Source: Rhizophagus irregularis (taxonomy: Eukaryota > Glomeromycota > Glomeromycetes > Glomerales > Glomeraceae). Taken from it: a stretch of 64,000 bases of DNA. The notes under the pieces were generated by a model. That model searched no databases. It was not told where the DNA came from and saw nothing but the letters and a program-made list of their open reading frames with translations. Made by a program: the position numbers and the translations under genes. Each line of letters begins with the position of its first letter. The first letter of the stretch is position 1. Of the stretch, positions 35,890-48,399 are shown in pieces. The stretch covers positions 2,278,001 to 2,342,000 of the forward strand of contig NC_089451.1 in assembly GCF_026210795.1 (NCBI RefSeq). The letters run 5' to 3'.

Positions 35890-36262
35890 TAGGGATGGCA
35901 ACGGTCGGTCATGGTCGGTCATCGGTCGGTCATAACCGGTCAAGAACCTTTGACCGACCGACCGACCGTTTGACCGACCGGTCTGACCGACCGGTTAACC
36001 GACCGTTTAACCGATCCTGAAAACGTTTGCGAAACGTAATTTAATAAAAAAACGTTTGAAATACTTAATAAAAAACGTTTTCGCAACGTTTTCTATTAAA
36101 ATAATTAAAAAAACGTTTGCGAAACATTTTTTTATTAAATTACGTTTCGCAAACATTTTCAGGATCGGTTAAACGGTCGGTCAGAGGTCTTTGACCGACC
36201 TATATCGGTCACGGTCATGACCGGTCATAACCGGTTAATGACCGTGACCGTTGCCATCCCTA
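35890..36262. mobile_element. hAT-type MITE with long internal palindrome and 8-bp target duplication
   Basis: The ends are TAGGGATGGCAACGGTC at 35890 and its reverse complement ending at 36262. The flanks are identical 8-bp direct repeats GCTGTAAT at 35882-35889 and 36263-36270, the length made by hAT transposases, and the tips resemble hAT ends. Inside, repeated GGTCGGTCA/GACCGACCG words lie next to each end. The centre is a near-complete palindrome: a CCTGAAAACGTTTGCGAAACG arm is matched by its complement about 130 bases on. There is no open frame, so movement would depend on a transposase elsewhere. Confidence 0.85.
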
Positions 36263-36270
36263 GCTGTAAT

Positions 36271-38698
36271 ATAATTAAATAGTTATTTAAATCAAGAATT
36301 TAGTTATTTGAATATTATGTAAAATGAATAAAGTAAAGAACTAAAAATTTAAATAACTATTAACTGTATTATCAATCATTAAATGAATTATTTAATTACA
36401 TAGAATATAATAAAAATAATAAGTAATTGCATTATTATTTAAGTATAAATTAACCAATTAACTTACAGGATAAATTATCTAATATAATTTTTATATAACA
36501 TAGTTAGCATATATATTACATAAGGTATGATTGTAGATAGTATTTAAATTATTTACAAGTGATAATTTAATGTTTCATCTTGTATAATATACCTTTAGAT
36601 TCCTTGGTACTACTTCCTTCAAATTCTTCAATACTACTAGAAACTAGTTTTATTATATTGCAAATTTGTTTAATTCTAATTGTATTAAATGTTCATGCTA
36701 TATATATAATTTTTACCTTTATCATTACTGTGAGCCATTACTATATAATAATATATCAAAATTTTCCCTAGCTGAAAAGGATAAAATAAATATCTTTTTT
36801 TTTTTTATTGTTTATTTAAATATTTTACGCAAAATGCACAAGTACAACTGTACAAGTATTGCATGTATGACAAACAAATTTTGCACGTCAATCATCAGAC
36901 CTCATTGTTACATAGCAAAAATCATAAAATAGAGAAATTTTCTTAATACATTTTATAATATATAAATTTCTAAAAGTTATTAAGAAGATTATGTTTGGCT
37001 AATTTGCAAGTTTATTTAGAATGACAAGGTAATTTAAATATCACTTTAATTTTTCGTTAAAACCAACTTAAAAAATGATCAGCATATATTTATTTTCTAA
37101 TTTTATTTTTTAAAAAAATTTGCATATATTTCAGAGCACAAATTCAACATTTCAGTTAAAATAAATCACCTCTAAGTGTTTAGATAAAATTGTTCAGTTG
37201 ATCTAAACTACTTGCATATAAATTTTCTTCAAGTTTGAGTGGATACCTATAATTAAATTATTTTGATTTTATAATAGTTTTATGAGCGTTAAATAAATAA
37301 ATAGATAAATAAGAAATTTATAATTTATATAAATGAGCTCCGAATCTGACCTGACGGATCGGGTGACCCGACGGTTGATCCGAAATATTCAGGTCATCAT
37401 CAAATTCATGACCCGACCTCAGGTCGGGTCAGTGTCAGCCCCGACCCATTGACCTGACATACATTTGAGTCAATGCTTAAGCGAAATAAAATTCACACGA
37501 ATTTTTCTTAAAAAGATTAATAAAAACATTGCAAGCGAAAACGTTTTTATATAATAATTTAATTGTAACGTTTTTTTTATTATATAATTATATCTAACGT
37601 ACATATATGATATATCATGTGATTATTTTTAAAAAATCCTATTTAACTCGAGTTACACGACAATCAATTATAAAACTATTAAATATTAAGTATTACAAAT
37701 ACGTATCACAAAAAAAGGGTAGTATAATTTAAAAGGAAACTATTATCTGTTATATATTGATTATTAATTATAAGTCAGAAGCTCTTTACATGATAACCTG
37801 TAATCCGTATTTTATATTCTTTTTTCCATATTCCCAGAATTCATAACATCAAGTAAACATGTTTTCCGTTCAATTTCATTAAAAAGTTATTGAAATTTGA
37901 AAGCCACATCGTTAGATATACTGAATAAATTTAAATTTTCTAAACATAATTAACAATAAATTAACAATTAGTACATACCTAATAGTAATTGACAAAATAA
38001 AATTTCTTTTCAATTTCGGCAAGCAGCCTCATCCCTTTTGAGTTAAAAAAAATAAACTATCAGGAACTGATTGACATCAATCATCCATCATTTTAAAGAC
38101 ATGATGTATCTGAAAGGCTTACACAAAAGTCACAAAATTACAATAAGTTATTTTCTAGAAAGAAAGTTTGGAATGCAAATTGTGGCCCAAAAACTTAATA
38201 CGGTCGCCACTGGATACAATGAACCTGTCGTTCCAAGTGTTTTGATTCGGATATGGTGAATTCTTCGGTATATGAATTTTATCCAATTAAATTATAGCAG
38301 CATATAATATTTAAAGTTCGGATGATTACATCTTTATTCTTTACAAGAAAAAATAACTACCGAAAACGGCCCAATATAATTATGCTTTATTTAAAATAAT
38401 AAATCGTTAACCGTTAACTAATACATAAAAATTGCGTTACATGGTACAAAAAAAATATCATTGTGCCCGATCACTTCCGCAAGTCTCAAAGCCTGACGAT
38501 CTCGGAATGCAAAGTCATCAACCTTTCATAACATATGGTTTCGACGTTAATATTACTTTTACGAAAGGTCCTGTGGTGCAAGAAAGCATTTTTCCTCTCG
38601 CGTTTGTATGGGGAAAAAGAGTGTATTTATTTTTCGAAATTTTTCTGTTGCACAAACACAGCAACTCACTGAGGCGTGACCGAAACACGGAAACGGTA
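36271..38698. other. Intergenic, AT-rich with a GC-richer repeat relic at 37340-37465
   Basis: No gene is supported. At 37340-37465 clustered CCGACC/GGTCGGGTC words, including an inverted pair GACCCGACC/GGTCGGGTC, suggest another decayed foldback or hAT-like element. The 38432-38761 open frame overlaps a MITE terminus and is not supported. Confidence 0.45.
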
Positions 38699-38985
38699 GC
38701 CCTGTTCATTTCCGGTCGGTCGCATTTTTCGGTCAGATTTAAGTTAATTTTGATTGGCTGATCAGTTTGTACAACGCAACCATTTTCTGAGTTTTTTGTC
38801 GAACGCCAAAAAATAACCAATTATTTCTGTTTACGTGACATTTAAGAAAAAAAATATATATCAATATAAGGAGTTCGAACTAAATTTCAATCTAAAGCAG
38901 TTCAATTTGCGATCGAAAATAAAATAATTTTATTGGATAATTTTGTACAACAAAATCCGACCGACCGACCGGAAATGAACAGGGC
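38699..38985. mobile_element. Mariner-type MITE (TA-flanked, 287 bp)
   Basis: The inverted ends begin GCCCTGTTCATTTCC and match for 24 bases into a GGTCGGTCG stretch at both sides. The element is flanked by TA at 38697-38698 and 38986-38987, the target duplication of Tc1/mariner elements. It is non-coding inside. Confidence 0.78.
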
Positions 38986-38987
38986 TA

Positions 38988-41151
38988 TTTAGTAATCGGT
39001 ATAGCAATTTCGCCATTTTGCCTCAACCTATAAAAAAAATCCAATCTCCCATAAATTTCAAGTAATCTCAAGCTATTACTATCGAATATCAACAAAATCG
39101 TGTTTTTCGTCATTTTTTTTTTGTTATAAAAACTATATTAAAATAATAGTTTTTAACTTTATTCTTGAAGGACAATACAAGAATAAAAATATCTAAATCA
39201 TATAACATTTAACATCATATTCGAAATCTTGTGACATTAAAATTCTAGAATATTAACTTCACTTTCAGTTGGTTTATATTCGAATATCCTAATTTGGATT
39301 TGTGCTAAAGTAACGCAAATATTTATTAGCAAGTGAACGTCATATTGGAGCTAATGTTTCAGATGAAACTGTTTTGTGGTTGGTGAAAAGTTTCGCCTTA
39401 TAGGTTAAATTGATAATTTTTATGTTATGTCTTACTCTAGAAAAAAAATTCTGGAAAAACTCTGATAAATGATCATTTTTCTAGTTTTTATTTCGAAGAA
39501 ACTCAGACACATGATCATTTTTTTGAAAAACTTTTATAGGGTTAAAATTATTAATATTCTCCAATGACACAGATATTAAAATACACGATATTTAAATTTT
39601 ACGATATTTGTTTGCACAATAATACAATTACGATCATATTATTAGTCACAATGTGTCATATTCAGAAATGTTCCACAGCCAACTGTACGTCAAAAATCAT
39701 ATTCTTATGTGTAAAAAAAAATTTTCATGACTCACACTAAAGTTACCATGACTTATATAAAAAAGAAATGTATAATTGTACTCTCAAACTCTCTTTCTCT
39801 AACCTAAAATTTTACAGATTTTAACGGCATTCAGCAATATATAAAATATTTATCATCAAAAAAAAAAAATGTCTCAAAAAAAAGCCCACTCTTTTTTTAA
39901 GCAATGTAAAGATAATGTAAGAGGAATTACAAGAGCAAGAAAAAAAAATTACTAGAGATAGAAAGGAACAGAAAGAAAATAAAGAAAAGTACAAATGAAA
40001 GCTTTTTTCGAAGGTAGGTTGTATTGGGTGGTATCCTCCAGTCCCTATTCAGCTTTTGCAACCCCGTTTACGTGACTATACAACATTTTGGACAACAACA
40101 TACGCTTTCAACACCGGGCACTTTCACTGACTTTTGAGAAGTTTTTGTAGATAAGCCATTGAAAGAACTCAAAACCTAAAAACGTAACTCTGAAGAAAAC
40201 AAGCCTGAAGGTAGGTTGTACTGGGTGGTATCCTCCAGTCCTTATTCAGCTTTTGCAACCCCGTTTACGTGACTATACAACATTTTGGACGACAACATAC
40301 GCTTTCAACACCGGGCACTTTCACTGACTTTTGAGAAGTTTTTGTAGATAAGCCACTTAAAGAACTTGAAAGGCCAGATGAAACTGAAAAATGTAACTCT
40401 GAAGAAGAATTTGTAATAATGAGCTTAAAAATCAAGAAAACAATCCCGAAGGACATAACATTAAAGTAAGAAAAAGCGTATATAATCATTTTATCATTTT
40501 ATCATTTTATAATATTCTTTTATTGTTTTTATTTTGTAAAACAGATTCAACTTTGATGTGAACATTATAATAATTCATATTGTAAATGCCGACCATCCTA
40601 TCTAAGCTCAGGCAGAATGTGGTTATTATAAATGTTGTAAAAAGAGGTTTAGTAATTAAAAATCTGGGTCTCATATATTTGATTATAAAGGTAGATAAGT
40701 TAATATTAGGAAAAAGAGAATACTACATTAATGTAACATGACTAAATATAATGATCATTCTATCATTTTATCGTGACAAACTCCAAAGTTTATTTATTAC
40801 TTCATGTATATATAGTATATATAGTCTAACTCTAAATTTATTTACGATTGATAAATCAAATTATTTCAAATTAATGGAGTTATTACAAGATTTTATTAAG
40901 AAATTTGGTTTCCTATATTCAAGTTCAAATCAAGGGACAATAATATTATTTTATATTTGACCAATTCCAATTATAATGTCCAATTAAATATTAAAAATTT
41001 CAATATAAAATCTTGACTTAATTCAAGAGAAAATTTATTAAGATTTTAATATATTTTTTTTAAAGTGAAAAATCAAAATCAATACATTCTATAAGAAATA
41101 ACTAAACCAGAAATAAACATAAAAAATAACTGATAAATAAATTAAGAATGT
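38988..41151. other. Intergenic, with a 197-bp tandem duplication
   Basis: No gene is supported. The minus-strand frame at 40265-40489 lies inside the duplicated segment. Confidence 0.5.
40011..40410 (+). repeat. Direct tandem duplication, 197-bp unit, two copies
   Basis: The unit starts AAGGTAGGTTGTA at 40011 and again at 40208. The copies share long identical runs (for example through CTCCAGTCC and GCTTTTGCAACCCCG) with few differences, so the duplication is recent. The unit is less AT-rich than its surroundings. Whether it is genic is unclear. Confidence 0.8.
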
Positions 41152-44100
41152 TTAATTAAGAGTTTTAAGCAATCTGCCAATGATATCATTCATATTTTTC
41201 ATATTTTCAATTCCAATCTTTTTAATATCTTCTTTGATAGCTTCAATATCATCATCTTTAATATCCTTCTTAATATCTTTGATATTATCATCATTTTTAA
41301 TTTCCTTCTCAATATTATCAACTTTATTCTTTTGTTTAACATTTTTATTTTTATCATCATTTTTATTAATTTTCATCTTATTATCTTCTTCATAATCCCA
41401 AATTGAATGAATATCATAATTTTTTTCTTCAAATACATGTTTTGTGTAAGTTGATTTGTTTTCAAAATCACTATAAATAGGATCTTGATCATTTTTTCTA
41501 CTATTATACCATTCTACAAAAATTTTTGATTGACTGACATAATAAATATATTTTGGATCAGGTTCGTAAGGCCAGAAATTATAATGATGTAATGCTTCAT
41601 AATTTGCAATTTGATTTGCTCTAAATCTTAATAAAGCTTGTCTACCTTTAGTTTCTGCTTTTTGATACACACCACTAAAATATTTAAAGAATAAATAGTT
41701 TAAATAAAGAGGAAGAAAGAGAAAAAAAAAATAAAATTTATAATATTTAAAAAGTCTTACCCCATAAAAGCAATCAACATATTTTGCAAAATGGTTACAA
41801 GAAGGATACTAGCAATCAAAGAAAGAACTTCAACAGCCCAAAAATCAAATTCGTCCCTTTGAATAAAATCACCATTAAGCCAATAATATGTAGCCACTAT
41901 TGCTGTAGGAAAGTATGAAAATGGATTATCGTTCATGTCATCAGGATGAAAATCAGCTTTCATTTTGACATCAAGTTCTTGACCGTTTACAGGATTTGTA
42001 GCAGTTCCGCTAAATGTTGTATCTTTAGTTTCAATATTCTTTGTTTCTTTAAGCAAAATAAGCCTATAAATAAAAGATTTTTTGTTATTTTACATTTAAA
42101 TTAAATGCAAATTAACTAGAAAACACATAAACTCTTTGAAAGTTGTTACATTGTATGAGCAAATGCCATTATTACGACAATGTTAAACAAAAGAAACGGA
42201 AATACTGCTTTAGTAATTATTTTAACATAGTAAATGTAGGTAGCGATATCTATTAAAAAAAAATGTAAATGGCCATTAGTAATTATTCATCATTTCTGTA
42301 AAGAATCAATTTATATTTACTTGGTATTAAACGGAGATATGAAATCTAAAATTATAGAAAAGTAATTATGTTATGTCACATTATTAATAGACTAACATAC
42401 AAAATTTTGCAAAATAAAAAACTAACCGCTTCCATCCAAAGAAAAAAAATCGTCACAGACATCCACACAATTAATTTAGTGTCAATTATCTCAACATTTC
42501 CAAAGCCATTAGAATAATGAAAATCCCTAAGCATTATTGACATTACTATTATAGGAAGTATAATCGAAATTATATCAAAAATATTATATATGTCACCAAA
42601 ATATTTTCTGGGTCCATGATAGAATAACTGTATAACTTCAGTGATAAATAAAAAAGCTGCTAAATAGTAGAATATAATAATTAATAAAACTAAGAATTCT
42701 ACATTTATAATAGTGCCATGATCCAAGTATGCCGCATTAATCAATCCAAAACAAAAGATAAAAAGAAGAAATCTGAGAAAAAGGAGAAAAAAGAAATTTT
42801 TTGCTTTTTTCCAACGAAAATCGATAATCGCTTCGGTTGCTGGGTTATCATAAATATCATCATTATTTTCGTAATACACTACTCTGGAAAAAGGACTCAA
42901 CTTATGCTTCTCGTCCCGACCAATTTTATACCACCGTGGTATAAAAAAGGAATAAATAATTTTTAAAATAATATTACACTCCACTTCTTCCTGTTGATTA
43001 ATCCTATTTGTGGTAAATTCAGGAAGTGGAACCACTCGTAAAGCCAATGGTTTCTTCTCAACATCATTATTATCAAGTTCTCCGAAAAATTTATACGTTT
43101 TAATTTTGAGAGATTCTAGTGATTTCAAAATCCCGCCGTACCACTTATATTCATTAGACCGCAGATTGACCCCGAAGGCTCTAAATTTAATATTATGATT
43201 ACGTCTTTCTTGATATTCCTCTGGAATAATATTATAGGGATCCTGTGCTGAAAAGTAATTTTGGTTTGCAAAACATTCTTTACGAAACAATTTTGTAACA
43301 CAATCATCTGTTATAAATATAAAAATTAGTAAGTTTCAAATCGTTTTTTAATAACAAAATTAGGATGGAATAACAACCGTAATTGTATTTAAATAATAGA
43401 GGAAGCGCCTTAGAAACGGTACTCATCCAACCAGCATAATCCGTTGCATGTCTAGAATAATATTCCAAAAGATAAGCAACAATGATAGTATCCTTTATTT
43501 CACGTCCTATATTATAGAAAAAGGTAATTAGTTAATTGCCGGATGAACACAATGCTAATGCTTATAGCTAGTTAAAATTTACCTTTGCAATGATGAATTG
43601 CTAATTCCATAACGTTCGTTATTTCATCATTTTTAGTATCATCGTCAATAAACTTTCCTTTTTTCCAGAACATATTCCTCGGTATATGTAACTTAGTAGC
43701 TTTTTTATCCTCGTCATTGTTTTCGAATAATGTAAATTTTATCAAATGATCACAATCACCAAGAATTAAATTTTTCATAACATTGTATCGGACATCTAAC
43801 AATTTATAATCTTCAGGCTTGCATTTAATAAATCTGCATATTATATGATTAATATATGCCACTATTTCCTCGCACTTTATTAAAAGAAATAAGAAATAAA
43901 TATTAATCTAATTCTTTTTCGTTAAGAGTATATTTAATCAGCTAATCATACAGTAAACACTTACGCGATGTTCTTTAACATAATTTACAAGAAACTTCGT
44001 ACGTTTATTAATATATTCCAATGCTTTACATGCACACCTGATTGCACTAATTTTATCAATAACGTCTTGACACCGAATTACTTTTTCCCTCCTTCCTACT

Positions 44101-46410
44101 CCCTCCTCATTGTTATTTTCCGTTTCCATTATTACCTTTTTGTCCACTTTATTTTCCAATTTATCAATTATTTTATTATCTTCTACTATTATTTTCTCGA
44201 GTTCTTTTTCATCCACTTTTTTTGAAGCTCTTTCGTACCAATAAACTTTCAAATAGAAATCGGTTAACTTTGATTTATCATCATTCGATCCATATTTAAA
44301 GGTTTCTATCCGTAATCTTGTTTTTTTCCTTTCTTGATTTACTGGAATACCATTCGTCCATATATATTCAAGAAATGGTTCTCCTTTGTTAGGAAGTTCA
44401 TCTCTAGGCTTACTGTCATCTCGGACCTGATGCCAAATTTGAACAGTGGATCTACCGACTATAAGTTGTAAAGTATCTATCTCTGATCCATTTTTATTTT
44501 GATGAAGGCAATAAGAATGTCTATCGTAATCACCTAACACCCATGGCTCTTTCTCAGAAACTATTGATTTGAAATCTGGGTTTATATTTTTATTATAATA
44601 TATAATATGCCTTTTATCCAAACTTCCATCCGGTTTTTTGTCTTTAAAGTGTTTTAAATCTTGAGGAGGAAATTTCTTTTCAACATTTTTTTCTTGGTTT
44701 AGTTTTAATGATTTCTCGATCCATTTAAGAATCGATATAACATTTCCTTCATCATTGACTTGTAAAAGATTTCCCGGAGACCCGGCTAAACGTTTACCAA
44801 AATTATTTATTGTAAGAAATTTATCTAACGATGTCGGCTTTGTTTCTTCATTATTGTAAATGTCCCAGATTATATATTTCAGTTTTTTATTCTGAGTTTC
44901 ACCTATCACAAGTATTTTCCTATCGTTTTCAATGAATTCTAATGAATGAATTTTTTCTAATTTATTAAATTTCTTTGAAGTGACTTCCAAACCATTTTCC
45001 ATAAAATATAACCTCAAGAAAGTAGAGATAATAAATTTTAGTCGATTGGATATATTTATACGAAATTAACTTTATCAAAATGTAAGTCTGACAATTACTC
45101 ACTTGACAGATCTAAGTCCTCGTGTAAAGCAGAGTTGTGATTTATTCATACTGATTGAGTAAACATTTCTATTGTACCGTCTTAAGAGCTTATCCTGACT
45201 TTTTTCGACCCTTTTTGTGATAGTATCTAATTTCATTGTCGTTAGATCATAAACTAAAAAATTAAAAAAACATATTAATTTGATTATAACGTATAAATTT
45301 GATAATAATCATAAAATTATTAATTACCTTCAAGTAATTGTACATTATTTTTATATTGTTCAACTAGAAAATATTTACCACAAATACAAGAATAAAGTAT
45401 ACTGATGCAATTATATATTTCTGAAGGATCTAATGAATCTAATTCACGTCTGATATTTTTTGGATAATTAAATGTCATATCCAATTTAAAACTATCCTTA
45501 CGGCTGAAACTATGGATACCATAAAAATTAAATATTATGAATCTTTTTAAAACAAAGAATTCGTTATCAGAAACTTTGTTTTCAAATATTTCTGCAAATC
45601 TACATATTCCTGAAATTTCATGTATTTGATAAAAAGTATCAGTATTTTTATTTAAAACATAATTTTCTTGATTATTTTTTATCAGTTCAATTGAATAAAT
45701 GACGGTAGTTCCTTTTTTTTTCTCTTTCCCATCTATCGTTCTCCTCATATCATCGTCAACTATGCAAGATATGGCAACATAAATAAAATGTTTATTTTCA
45801 TTCATGCATACATTCGATATATCGAAAGACCATCGAAATTTTTTATCATCATCATTGCTTGAAGAACCATTAAATAAAGGAGGGATGAAACCTTCGCTAT
45901 AAAACTTATCAATAGTAAGATCAGTTTTCAATTTAAAATGTACGATTGTCTTTTTAATTCTATCAGAATTATTATCGTTATTGAGTTCCATATCTTTCTT
46001 CTTTCCGATTTTGAATGGACGACAATCAGTGTTTTCCAATATTTTAATTCGAAGGTTTGCTAATTCGTGATAATTATGAAATAATTTTATTTAAAATTAT
46101 TTATTTTTCTGTAACAGCAAATACGAAATAATAAAATTTTACCTGAATCAAATGTAGCAACAAATTTTCCATTTTTAGAAATGGCAATTTGATAAACTTC
46201 CTTTTTATTAGTGATATCGTTATCACAAACTAATGAGTTCTTACTCGAATATTGTCTATTATTAACAGATTTTATAAATTTGTTTATATCCTTTATTTCT
46301 TTAAAAACATTCTTTTTAGCATCACTTTTAATAAATGCTATCTCTCGTACTCCATTATCTATTGATATCTTAGTTTCAAAGTTATCTTTTTCTTCATCAT
46401 ATTGAGACAT
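41152..46410 (-). CDS. Beta-propeller/TRP-like ion channel fusion, copy B (11 exons, 1483 aa)
   Basis: Exons (minus): 46143-46410, 45328-46059, 45103-45253, 43965-45012, 43583-43874, 43378-43506, 42427-43307, 42321-42345, 42150-42249, 41761-42063, 41152-41674. All joins are in phase, with no stop over 4,452 nt. Order matches copy A: blade motifs VYQIAISKNGKFVATF, LKRFIIFNFYGIHSF, ILVIGE...YIIWDIYN and LQLIVGRSTVQIWH, then a helical soluble region, then S1-S4, S5 (VKIITKAVFPFLLFNIVVIMAFAHTM region), the pore helix ending YYWLNGD, and S6 with LQNMLIAFMG. The C-tail is acidic/basic coiled coil, shorter than in A and without its repeat. It likely forms a cation channel in an unknown membrane. Nonconserved insertions (Asn/Lys-rich loops) fall in the propeller part. 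It faces copy C head to head, 6.6 kb apart. Confidence 0.82.
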
Positions 46411-48399
46411 TTTTTAAATAAGGTTTGTAAAAGCGCATTAAAAAAATGTCGCCTTTTCGTGAATTTTGTTTTAAAGTTTTAAAGAAATAAAAAAAAAATT
46501 TTTTAATGTTTTGAAACTTTAAATACAATAATTTGGTGATACCTATCATAACTTTTTTTTTTTAATAGTCGGGAACGAACAAATTTGGATCCATTTGCTA
46601 ATAAGACAATAGTAACATGTACAAAAAATGCATGAATGTTTGGCAATGTGTAAAAAATGGCGGTTTTATATGATCACGTGAAATTTATTTATACAGTTTA
46701 CGACATTCGTGCATGAATAGAATGAATAGAAACCGCGCCCACAAAACAAAAACGGAGGTGTGACGTGTGACAATGTGACATGGGCGACAAAAAATTGTCA
46801 CGTGAATTTTAGTTGATCTAAACTTCTCGGGCACGTGACTGACAAATAATTTTTTCTCACAAGTCACAAATTCACAAACTCCGCGCGGTCATCTAAATTT
46901 GTCTAATGATTTTAGAAAATTGATTATTTTTAGTACCGGAAACCGAAATTTTTACTAATACTAATAAGTAATGGACAATTAACTTATTAAGTTAATCTAC
47001 TTTTTTTTTTAATAAGGGGACTGCCAGAAATGACGTCATTTCCTAAGGGGGGGAGGGGGGTTAAGACCATGATGATGTTACACATCTTCCATTTTTAGAC
47101 ACTTGTAGTTAATATAATTCTAGCCAGAATTATGTTTTAATTTTACATTTCCTAAAATGAATGATGACATGGGGAGGGGGGGGTCAAAAATCCTAAAATT
47201 TAAATTACGTCATTTCTGGCCATCCCCTAAGATTTCTTGACTTATTAGTTTACATTTAGTAATTTTATTTTCAACCTTTATAATTAAAGAATTTTCACTT
47301 CTTTAAATTTCTAATTGTATGAATACGATACTTAATTCGTAATACACTTCAGGAGTGATCAGCGATCAAATTTTTTAATACAAAATTCGTATTCATTTAA
47401 ATTAACACATTTACACGTGAAAATTGTTAATATTACTTAAACCCAATTCAGTTTTTAAAAAAAGAAATTTTTATTTATAATATTGTTAAATAATTAATTA
47501 AGGCAGCTTTTAAAAATTTTATACAATCTTTAAAGTATAATATCAGATATGCAATAAAATAATTGTACCTGACTTTTAACGTGTGAATATTATACCTTGC
47601 ATAATTTATTATGATATAAATTTCTTAAATAATTCATAACAAACAATAACCATATGATATTATTAAAATTAAATTCTTTATTGGATAAATTTAAAAATTA
47701 ATACAATTTATTTCTTCTAATAATCATAATTAATTTTTTGGCAGCAAATAAGATAAAAATAAAATAAAAATAAAAATAATAAAACTTCAATAGCTTTAAG
47801 AACAGTATCAGAAACATCGAAACTAATTCTCGAAATAATTGATTCCCAAGGATCAGGATTAACAGAACAATTATATAAACTTTGTTGTAATATTTTACAT
47901 ATATGACCTATTGAAATATTATCTAATTGTAAATCGCTTTTACCTGTTCGCACTTCAAATGAAAATTCAGCTGATCTGCAGATCATGATCGAAAAAACAA
48001 ATGAACCTATTGAACTTTGGCTCTTCAGACAATAAAAATTTCGATAAAATAATTCATATCAATTGGAATTTTTGCATTAGTATCGTACAAAATTACCAAA
48101 TTAAGCGATAAATAATTTTTAAGCTCTCACGTTTTTTAGCGATGTTCTGCTGGCGCAGTAATTCGAAAAAAAAAATTTTCAAAATGTAAAAATTCTGCGA
48201 AAATTTTATTTATTAAAATATTAAATCTGCAATGGCTAATATAAACTTTACATTATTTTAATGATAACTAACATCAACTATTTTATTTATTAAAAGCATT
48301 TACAACATTTACAAATAAATGGTACAAAAATCAATTAACTACACTATTTATTAAATACACTATTATTCAAACTTCTAAAACTTCTCTTTACTGCAAAAT
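46411..48399. other. Intergenic upstream of copy B, with a MITE
   Basis: Holds the probable promoter of copy B, including two CACGTG-type words near 46797 and 46831. A Harbinger-type MITE is at 47016. The minus-strand frame 47717-47986 has no recognisable domain and no clear splice partners, so I do not call it. Confidence 0.45.
47016..47227. mobile_element. PIF/Harbinger-type MITE (TAA-flanked, 212 bp)
   Basis: The left end GGGGACTGCCAGAAATGACG is matched by the right end read inversely, GGGGATGGCCAGAAATGACG, with two differences. Identical TAA triplets flank it at 47013-47015 and 47228-47230, as made by Harbinger transposases (TWA). Subterminal G-rich runs lie inside both ends in inverted order. 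It has no coding capacity. Confidence 0.75.

Noticed and set aside
38432-38820. Open frames on both strands of about 100 codons
   Set aside because: They cross the end of the mariner-type MITE and have no recognisable motif.
47717-47986. Minus-strand 89-codon frame
   Set aside because: No family recognised, and the C-terminal third is low-complexity hydrophobic sequence from intronic or intergenic DNA.
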